NCBI GenBank assembly: GCA_012799845.1
Contig: JAAZKL010000136.1
Coordinates: 1-5,035 of the forward strand
Direction of reading: 5' to 3'
DNA length: 5,035 bases
From: Clostridiaceae bacterium
GTDB taxonomy: Bacteria > Bacillota > Clostridia > Acetivibrionales > DTU013
Shown: one piece after another, positions 1 through 3,586 of the stretch
How positions within the stretch are numbered: the first letter of the stretch is position 1
How the letters are laid out: each line of letters starts with the position of its first letter
Program-made: the position numbers and the translations under genes
The notes under the pieces: generated by a model
What the model was told of the DNA's origin: nothing
The model's input: the letters and a program-made list of their open reading frames with translations, nothing else
Databases searched by the model: none

Positions 1-52
1 AGCAGTTGCTACTCATTACCATGCTATAGTATATCTTAAGGTTCTGCATAAA

Positions 53-190
53 TCAATTAAAAATGTATTTTGTCGATAAATAAGAGTTCTCAGTATTTTC
101 AACATTTTCAGCATCTGCTGCATTTTCGGCATCTGCAGTATTTGTAGCAATTTCGGCATTTTCGGCATCTGCAGTATTTGGTAAAGGACT
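53..190 (-). pseudogene. Possible leftover C-terminal coding tail, Ala/Asp/Glu/Asn-rich (tentative)
   Basis: Read on the minus strand, positions 190 to 53 give 45 open codons ending in TGA. They contain repeated acidic peptides such as NTADAEN (twice), AENA and AADAEN. A stop codon (TAA, 193-191) lies immediately upstream in frame and there is no start codon, so it cannot be an intact gene. The repeat period of 36 bp is a multiple of three, as expected of coding repeats, and the composition resembles the acidic linker of the NlpC/P60 protein in this window. The plus strand is also open across the repeat, giving Phe/Ser/Ala peptides, so an open frame alone is weak evidence. It may simply be a non-coding low-complexity repeat. 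Confidence 0.2.
103..180. repeat. Short tandem repeat, 36-bp period
   Basis: A 24-bp sequence starting CATTTTCGGCATCTGCAG occurs identically at 121-144 and 157-180, both times preceded by G, giving a 36-bp period. A degenerate shorter copy (CATTTTCAGCATCTGCTG) sits at 103-120, and the 12 bp between the two perfect copies is itself made of similar GCA/TTT triplet-like pieces. The perfect identity of the two copies suggests recent duplication or active homogenisation. Confidence 0.8.
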
Positions 191-202
191 TTAGTTTTCG
201 TA

Positions 203-256
203 GGACTTTAGTTGAAATTTTGTCACCACAGTTGTTCAAAATTGCAACTAAAGTTC
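203..256. repeat. Long imperfect inverted repeat (stem-loop 1)
   Basis: Arms 203-222 and 237-256 are complementary around a 14-nt loop (223-236). The inner 18 positions (205-222 against 237-254) pair at 17 of 18, with one A/G mismatch (215/244). Position 204 can pair with 255 as G-U and 203 with 256 as G-C. The left arm begins GGACTTTAGTT, and the same 11 bp occur once more just upstream at 186-196. No T-run follows the stem on either strand, so it is not a standard rho-independent terminator. Confidence 0.75.
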
Positions 257-314
257 CCGGTTTTGAAATTTTTCATTAACCATAATTCCGCATAAGGGAT
301 ATTATGTTGCTCAA

Positions 315-332
315 TATTGAAACATTTCAATA
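315..332. repeat. 18-bp palindrome, operator-like
   Basis: TATTGAAACATTTCAATA consists of 8-bp perfect arms around a central CA. It overlaps a perfect 10-bp palindrome, TCAATATTGA, at 311-320. The size and symmetry would suit a dimeric DNA-binding protein, but no promoter can be recognised next to it and AT-rich DNA produces such palindromes by chance, so a regulatory role is only a possibility. Confidence 0.4.
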
Positions 333-352
333 AAAACATCGGGAAATAGTGA

Positions 353-400
353 CTTTACTTGAAAAATTGATCACAACGGCTGACAAAAATTCAAGTAAAG
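353..400. repeat. Imperfect inverted repeat (stem-loop 2), related to stem-loop 1
   Basis: Arms 353-369 and 384-400 flank a 14-nt loop (370-383). Eleven outer base pairs (CTTTACTTGAA with TTCAAGTAAAG) are followed by a 3x3 A-A internal mismatch and three further pairs (TTG/CAA). The loop length matches stem-loop 1, and the left arm (352-369) differs from the corresponding arm (205-222) at only three of 18 positions. One of these is a paired change: G211-C248 in stem-loop 1 corresponds to C358-G395 here. The right arm is the first unit of the direct array that follows. Confidence 0.7.
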
Positions 401-576
401 AGAGACCAGCTAAATTCAAGTAAAGAGTGGCCGGCATAAGCAAAGAGTGCCTGGCAAAAATTCAAGTAAAGAGCGGCCGGTATAAGCAAAGAGTGGCCGG
501 CAAAATCCAAGTAGAGAGCAACTTGCAAAATTCAAGCAAAGGGCGGCCTGTAAAGATTCAGGTAAAGTGCCGGGCT
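385..576 (+). repeat. Array of eight degenerate 20-26 bp direct repeats
   Basis: Units start at about 385, 411, 436, 456, 482, 502, 527 and 552. The long form (25-26 bp) follows AAAATTCAAGTAAAGAG plus roughly NGGCCGGC. The short form (436-455 and 482-501) lacks the ATTC part and reads ATAAGCAAAGAGTGGCCGGC, with two differences in the first of the two. The units abut with no unique spacers, and divergence increases toward the right (502-576). The GGCC-containing ends of neighbouring units can base-pair with one another. The array stops about 10 bp before the GNAT stop codon. Function unknown. Confidence 0.75.
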
Positions 577-586
577 CATTTAATCA

Positions 587-1162
587 CTACAGCTTTTTCT
601 GCATTATGATGACATTGTGTCTCTGGCCGCCGCTGAACAGTTTCTTTTCCAGGCTGCTTATCACAATAAAGCCAAGTTTCTTCCAGAAGCATAGCCCGGG
701 CAGGTTTTTATCGACTACTGAAATGAAGACGACCGATACCCGGCGATTCTGCTTCAGATACTCAAAAACCAGTTGCGCCGCTCTGCTGCCCAGGCCCTTC
801 CTGCGTTGCCCTGGCAGGATAGATAGCTGCCTGAGCCAGACAGCGCGACCGCTGACGATGCCCGAAACCATGCCGACGAACATGTCGTCCGTTTCACCGC
901 GCGTTTCCTGTACGTCCCGCAGGTAAATGCCCGCGGCGAAACTGTTGCTATCCGAACCGGCAAATCCGAGCCGCGACATGACCTCAGATGTGGGGACGAA
1001 TTCGTCCGTGCCTGTGGCATAACGGATGTCACAGCCGCTGTTGTACAGCATCACGGCATCCCGAAAGCTGCGGCCGTCAAAAGGCTTTAATGCGATTGCA
1101 GAATCAAATTCATTGATTTCGATCAATTGAGCACCCCACATATCATCAATTGAGCACTTCAT
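587..1162 (-). CDS. GNAT-family N-acetyltransferase, 191 aa
   Basis: Predicted cytoplasmic acetyltransferase using acetyl-CoA; the substrate cannot be deduced. The diagnostic part is residues 108-136, where the strand VWLRQLSIL leads into the acetyl-CoA pyrophosphate-binding loop Q119-RRKGLG-S126 and the following helix (the family Q/RxxGxG/A signature). Residues 153-165 (NLPGLCFWKKLGF) match the C-terminal GNAT motif with an aromatic residue and a KLGF turn. The N-terminal 70 residues are less typical. The start ATG lies 3 bp after the DUF72 stop, with no good Shine-Dalgarno sequence before it, so translation probably depends on coupling to the upstream gene. ATG at codon 8 is an alternative start. 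A 13-bp direct repeat lies at this end of the gene. The fold is confident, the exact start less so. Confidence 0.88.
   Translation of the reverse strand: MKCSIDDMWGAQLIEINEFDSAIALKPFDGRSFRDAVMLYNSGCDIRYATGTDEFVPTSEVMSRLGFAGSDSNSFAAGIYLRDVQETRGETDDMFVGMVSGIVSGRAVWLRQLSILPGQRRKGLGSRAAQLVFEYLKQNRRVSVVFISVVDKNLPGLCFWKKLGFIVISSLEKKLFSGGQRHNVIIMQKKL
1122..1157. repeat. 13-bp direct repeat at the 5' end of the GNAT gene
   Basis: ATCAATTGAGCAC is found at 1122-1134 and 1145-1157 (plus-strand reading), 23 bp apart. Each copy contains the palindrome TCAATTGA. The spacing is not a multiple of three, so the two copies are read in different frames of the acetyltransferase. It may be a small duplication that affected the N-terminus, or paired binding sites. 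Confidence 0.6.
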
Positions 1163-1165
1163 GTT

Positions 1166-1936
1166 TCACACATTGCCCAGGTAACCTATCAGCGCTTTCG
1201 CGTTTTCGATGGCTTTGCCCTTCGGATGGTTGTTGAACGATACAAGAGTGACCGCTGCGTTGTCATCCATCTCCCTGAGTCTGCCGATCCACTCCAGCAG
1301 TTCGCTGCCGCTGTACAGGTAGTCATACCTTTCGGAACCTTCTCCGGAGTACCATTTTGCGGCTTTTCTCCCATGCAGGCGAAGATATGCCGTCTTTGAC
1401 GTGACAGCTATCACATTGCTGATCAGACCTCGTATGGCAGGCTCGTCGACGCAGACGAAGCCAAGTTCTTCCTGCCGCATGAATTCGAATACTTCGCCCT
1501 TTATCCATTCCCTGTTCCTGAACTCGATGCAGAGTTCATATCCTGCGAAATGCTCCCGCAGGCTTCTGAGGTGGTCGATATTTTTGCTGTTGCAGTGGAA
1601 CGAGTACGGGAACTGTGCCAGTATGCAGGATAGTTTGCCGCTGTCGATGATCGGGGAAAGGGAATATATGAACTTCTCAGCTTCATCTTTACCGCAGTTC
1701 CGCTCATGCGTGAATCCTCTGAAAAGCTTGACGGCAAAACTGAAATCCTGCGGCGTTTTTTTGTCCAGCCCCTGGAACAGTTTCATGCCGGGCATATGAT
1801 AATATGTAGAGTTTATCTCGACAAAACTGAAATGCTGTGCGTAATATCCCAGCATATCGGCCTGTTTGATGCCCTGGGGATAAAACGGTCCGACCCAGTC
1901 CGCATATGAGTACCCGGCAGTGCCTACTCTGATCAT
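1166..1936 (-). CDS. DUF72 (YecE-like) family protein, 256 aa
   Basis: Full-length member of the DUF72/YecE family, a widespread cytoplasmic family with a TIM-barrel-like fold and no established biochemical function. Family landmarks appear in order: GTAGYSYADWVGPFYP (5-20), FSFVEINSTYYHMP (36-49), FSFAVKLFRGFTH (65-77), LAQFPYSF (106-113), CIEFRNREW (136-144), the YLRLHGR segment (184-190) and FNNHPKGKAIENA (234-246). The length is normal and nothing is broken. The ATG is preceded by a purine-rich stretch (GAGAGTGGA on the minus strand) that can act as a modest ribosome binding site. It is the first gene of a two-gene minus-strand unit with the GNAT gene and is divergent from the NlpC/P60 gene. 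I do not see a convincing minus-strand promoter in the 198-bp gap. Confidence 0.93.
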   Translation of the reverse strand: MIRVGTAGYSYADWVGPFYPQGIKQADMLGYYAQHFSFVEINSTYYHMPGMKLFQGLDKKTPQDFSFAVKLFRGFTHERNCGKDEAEKFIYSLSPIIDSGKLSCILAQFPYSFHCNSKNIDHLRSLREHFAGYELCIEFRNREWIKGEVFEFMRQEELGFVCVDEPAIRGLISNVIAVTSKTAYLRLHGRKAAKWYSGEGSERYDYLYSGSELLEWIGRLREMDDNAAVTLVSFNNHPKGKAIENAKALIGYLGNV

Positions 1937-2048
1937 ATCAATCCACTCTCTGACATTATTTTATTCAATGACTGCAAAAACGTATTTCATATCAAATTAT
2001 TATTCCACAGAGAAACATTATTTCCTTCCTGAGGCTTTTCCCGTTTGG

Positions 2049-2076
2049 TTGACAAAAAGGATGTGTGAGGTATAAT
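2049..2076 (+). promoter_or_regulatory. Consensus sigma-A/sigma-70 promoter of the NlpC/P60 gene
   Basis: TTGACA (2049-2054) and TATAAT (2071-2076) both match the consensus exactly, with a 16-bp spacer, one short of the optimum. Transcription should start near 2083, giving a leader of about 50 nt before the ATG at 2135. This suggests strong housekeeping expression of the wall protein. Confidence 0.88.
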
Positions 2077-2087
2077 ATTCATGTCGA

Positions 2088-2100
2088 GGTATTTAATACC
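2088..2100. promoter_or_regulatory. Palindrome just downstream of the predicted start, possible operator
   Basis: GGTATTTAATACC has perfect 5-bp arms (GGTAT/ATACC) around TTA, a few bases downstream of the predicted transcription start. It could be a repressor site or a small 5'-end hairpin in the leader. It is short enough to be chance. Confidence 0.25.
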
Positions 2101-2134
2101 GCTGGCTTTGAAAACCGGAAACAGGAGATAACCG

Positions 2135-3328
2135 ATGAAAATATCGAAAAAACTGCTGCTGTCTCTGTCGGCGGCAGTAATTACAGTTATCGCAATGGCC
2201 GGCACGGTCACAGCAGCTTCTCAGAAAACCGGTGTCGTGACTGGTACTGTCGTGAATTTCAGGAAGGAACCCAACCTTTCTTCTAAAGTCCTGCTCAAAC
2301 TCGAAAAAGGAACAAAAGTCACTGTCATAGACAGCAAAGGCGACTGGTATAATGTCGTTTATAATGATGCTTATGGATGGATGCACCAGGACTGGGTGCA
2401 GGTCAGGGACAAGAGCATCGCAGTGGGTATTGTTACGGGTACGGTCGTAAATGTGAGGAGCAAGCCGGATATCAACTCGGAAGTGATCACCAAGTTCAAT
2501 AAAGGAACGAAGGTCGAGATATACGAAAAGTCAGGCAAGTGGTACCGCGTAGCCATAGGAGAGGAAAGGCACGGCTGGATGCACAGTGACTGGGTCGCGA
2601 TAAAAGAGGAATCGGTTTCAAGGGGAAGCGCCCAGCCAGAAAGGCCGGATGATGACAGTAAAGCTGCCGGGACCTCAGATGCCGGTGATAAACAGGATGG
2701 AGCAGTTTCAGTAGACAAAGGAGGTACAGCGGATCTGCAGGATGGAACTGATCCGCAGGAGGCCGGTGATGCTTCGCCAGAAGAAGCGGGATCTGCGGAT
2801 GGCTCTGGTAAAGCGGATGCTGCCGACGGTGCAGCCGGTAATGACGCAGCAGATGAAGCGGCAGACAATGAAGCCGGTAAAGACGCAGGAGATGAAGCAG
2901 CAGACAATGAAGCAGGCCAGGATGCGACGGAAGATATCGCAGACAGGCAGGCGATCATAGATTACGCCAAAACACTTATCGGGATCAAATACGTTTACGG
3001 AGGAGAGACGACAAAAGGTTTCGACTGTTCAGGATTCGTGAAGTATGTCTTCAATCACTTCGGGATCAGCCTGGAAAGGACATCAAGAGATCAGGCCAGG
3101 GGCGGAAAACCTGTCAAAAAGTCAGAACTGAAACCGGGGGACCTGGTATTCTTTGATACTGTGGATGATGGCGCTCTGAATGATATCAGCCATGTAGGCA
3201 TATATATCGGAGACGGCAAATTCATACACGCCTCCACATACCTGAAAAAGGCCATAACGATCGAAAGTCTCAGCAGTTCGTACTACAGTAAAAGGTATAT
3301 GTGCGCAAGGGATTATATTTCAAAATAA
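2135..3328 (+). CDS. Secreted SH3-domain NlpC/P60 peptidoglycan peptidase, 397 aa
   Basis: Predicted extracellular cell-wall hydrolase. Known NlpC/P60 enzymes of this layout cleave peptide-stem bonds, often gamma-D-Glu to diamino acid. A signal peptide (1 to about 27: basic MKISKK, hydrophobic core, cleavage near VTA-A) is followed by two bacterial SH3 domains (about 33-90 and 98-156). These are clearly duplicates: TGTVVN, KGTKV and GWMH..DWV recur at about 65-residue spacing. A roughly 110-residue Ala/Asp/Glu/Gly linker (159-268) follows, then the NlpC/P60 domain (270-397). The catalytic residues are visible: Cys298 in FDCSGFV, His353 in ISHVGIYIG and His365 in FIHAS. There is no LPXTG anchor or LysM, so the SH3 pair presumably provides wall binding. 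AGGAG (2123-2127) lies 7 nt before the ATG. It has its own strong promoter and terminator, so it is monocistronic. Confidence 0.95.
   Translation: MKISKKLLLSLSAAVITVIAMAGTVTAASQKTGVVTGTVVNFRKEPNLSSKVLLKLEKGTKVTVIDSKGDWYNVVYNDAYGWMHQDWVQVRDKSIAVGIVTGTVVNVRSKPDINSEVITKFNKGTKVEIYEKSGKWYRVAIGEERHGWMHSDWVAIKEESVSRGSAQPERPDDDSKAAGTSDAGDKQDGAVSVDKGGTADLQDGTDPQEAGDASPEEAGSADGSGKADAADGAAGNDAADEAADNEAGKDAGDEAADNEAGQDATEDIADRQAIIDYAKTLIGIKYVYGGETTKGFDCSGFVKYVFNHFGISLERTSRDQARGGKPVKKSELKPGDLVFFDTVDDGALNDISHVGIYIGDGKFIHASTYLKKAITIESLSSSYYSKRYMCARDYISK
2852..2929 (+). repeat. Two 39-bp in-frame repeats in the acidic linker
   Basis: The units 2852-2890 and 2891-2929 encode DEAADNEAGKDAG and DEAADNEAGQDAT. 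The DNA differs mainly at third codon positions (for example GCG/GCA and GCC/GCA), so the duplication is not brand new. More degenerate related peptides (ADAADGAAGNDAA) precede it. The 13-residue unit probably varies in copy number between strains, changing linker length without affecting the catalytic domain. Confidence 0.8.
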
Positions 3329-3339
3329 ACATTGCCACG

Positions 3340-3432
3340 TCATCGACAAGCAACGAGACTTCGGACGTGGTCATCAATATGCAATGCGACTTCTGACATG
3401 GTCGTCAGTAAGCGATAAGACTTTGGACCTGG
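3340..3432 (+). repeat. Three tandem 31-bp imperfect repeats after the NlpC/P60 gene
   Basis: Units 3340-3370, 3371-3401 and 3402-3432 abut exactly, each 31 bp. By hand alignment units 1 and 2 agree at 24 of 31 positions, and unit 3 agrees with either at 22. Conserved parts are TCRTC at the start, AGC or TGC near position 10-12, GACTT at 19-22, and GAC.TGG at the end. Thirty-one is not a multiple of three and all frames soon hit stops, so they are non-coding. They lie in the transcribed 3' untranslated region, 11 bp after the stop codon and 50 bp before the terminator stem. The first unit ends in GACGTGG, which can pair with CCACGTC at 3335-3341. Confidence 0.7.
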
Positions 3433-3482
3433 ACTCAAGCGTGGACGAATATGACGGGAAATAAATTATTGCAGGAACAGGA

Positions 3483-3517
3483 CCTGCTGTACAGCTAAAG
3501 CTGCGGCAGGTTTTTTT
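3483..3517 (+). terminator. Rho-independent terminator of the NlpC/P60 gene
   Basis: The stem has outer arms CCTGC (3483-3487) and GCAGG (3506-3510), continuing with TG/CG pairing and a 2-nt bulge, then CAGC (3492-3495) against GCTG (3500-3503) around a TAAA loop. Seven T (3511-3517) follow directly. It should separate transcription of the wall enzyme from comEC. Confidence 0.88.
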
Positions 3518-3537
3518 GTGGGATATGATGGAAATAT

Positions 3538-3566
3538 TTAACAAAATGTCGGGAATATCATATAAT
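3538..3566 (+). promoter_or_regulatory. Sigma-A/sigma-70 promoter of comEC
   Basis: TTAACA (3538-3543, one mismatch to consensus) and TATAAT (3561-3566, exact) are separated by the optimal 17 bp, just after the terminator. Transcription would start near 3573, leaving a leader of only about 14 nt that barely includes the AAAAAGG ribosome binding site (3573-3578). Confidence 0.7.
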
Positions 3567-3586
3567 ATTTGCAAAAAGGTGTCGTT

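Larger units (their letters stand above)
1..586. other. Repeat-rich region without an intact gene
   Basis: No reading frame in this stretch has a credible start, ribosome binding site and family-like product. It is AT-rich on the left and becomes GC-richer to the right, where GGCCGG motifs recur. It holds the repeats, stem-loops and palindrome listed separately. It lies just downstream (in the minus sense) of the GNAT gene stop, so any read-through from the DUF72-GNAT unit would be transcribed through it. I see no U-tract terminator for that minus-strand unit before the repeats. Bases 1-52 and 261-310 show nothing I can assign. Confidence 0.7.

Noticed and set aside
203..256. Rho-independent terminator for the DUF72-GNAT unit
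   Set aside because: The stem is long but AT-rich and is not followed by a T-run on either strand. It also lies more than 300 bp from the GNAT stop.
385..576. CRISPR array
   Set aside because: The units abut directly, with no unique spacers of constant length, the units are degenerate, and there are no cas genes in the window.
385..576. RNA antitoxin array of a type III (ToxIN-like) toxin-antitoxin system
   Set aside because: No ToxN-like endoribonuclease gene is next to it. The neighbouring gene is a GNAT protein transcribed toward the array, and no promoter precedes the array.
186..576. Insertion sequence or MITE ends
   Set aside because: No transposase and no target-site duplication could be seen, and the inverted arms are internal and repeated rather than terminal. 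A MITE-like origin cannot be excluded without genome-wide copies.
427..609. 60-residue plus-strand reading frame
   Set aside because: It only translates the repeat array (KIQVK recurs), lacks a good ribosome binding site and runs into the end of the GNAT gene on the opposite strand.
2371..2958. 195-residue minus-strand reading frame opposite the wall peptidase
   Set aside because: It is a Ser/Ala/Pro-rich mirror of the acidic low-complexity linker. The plus strand has a clear signal peptide, domains and catalytic residues.
3374..3574. 66-residue minus-strand reading frame
   Set aside because: It spans the 31-bp repeats, the terminator and the comEC promoter and has no recognisable protein features.
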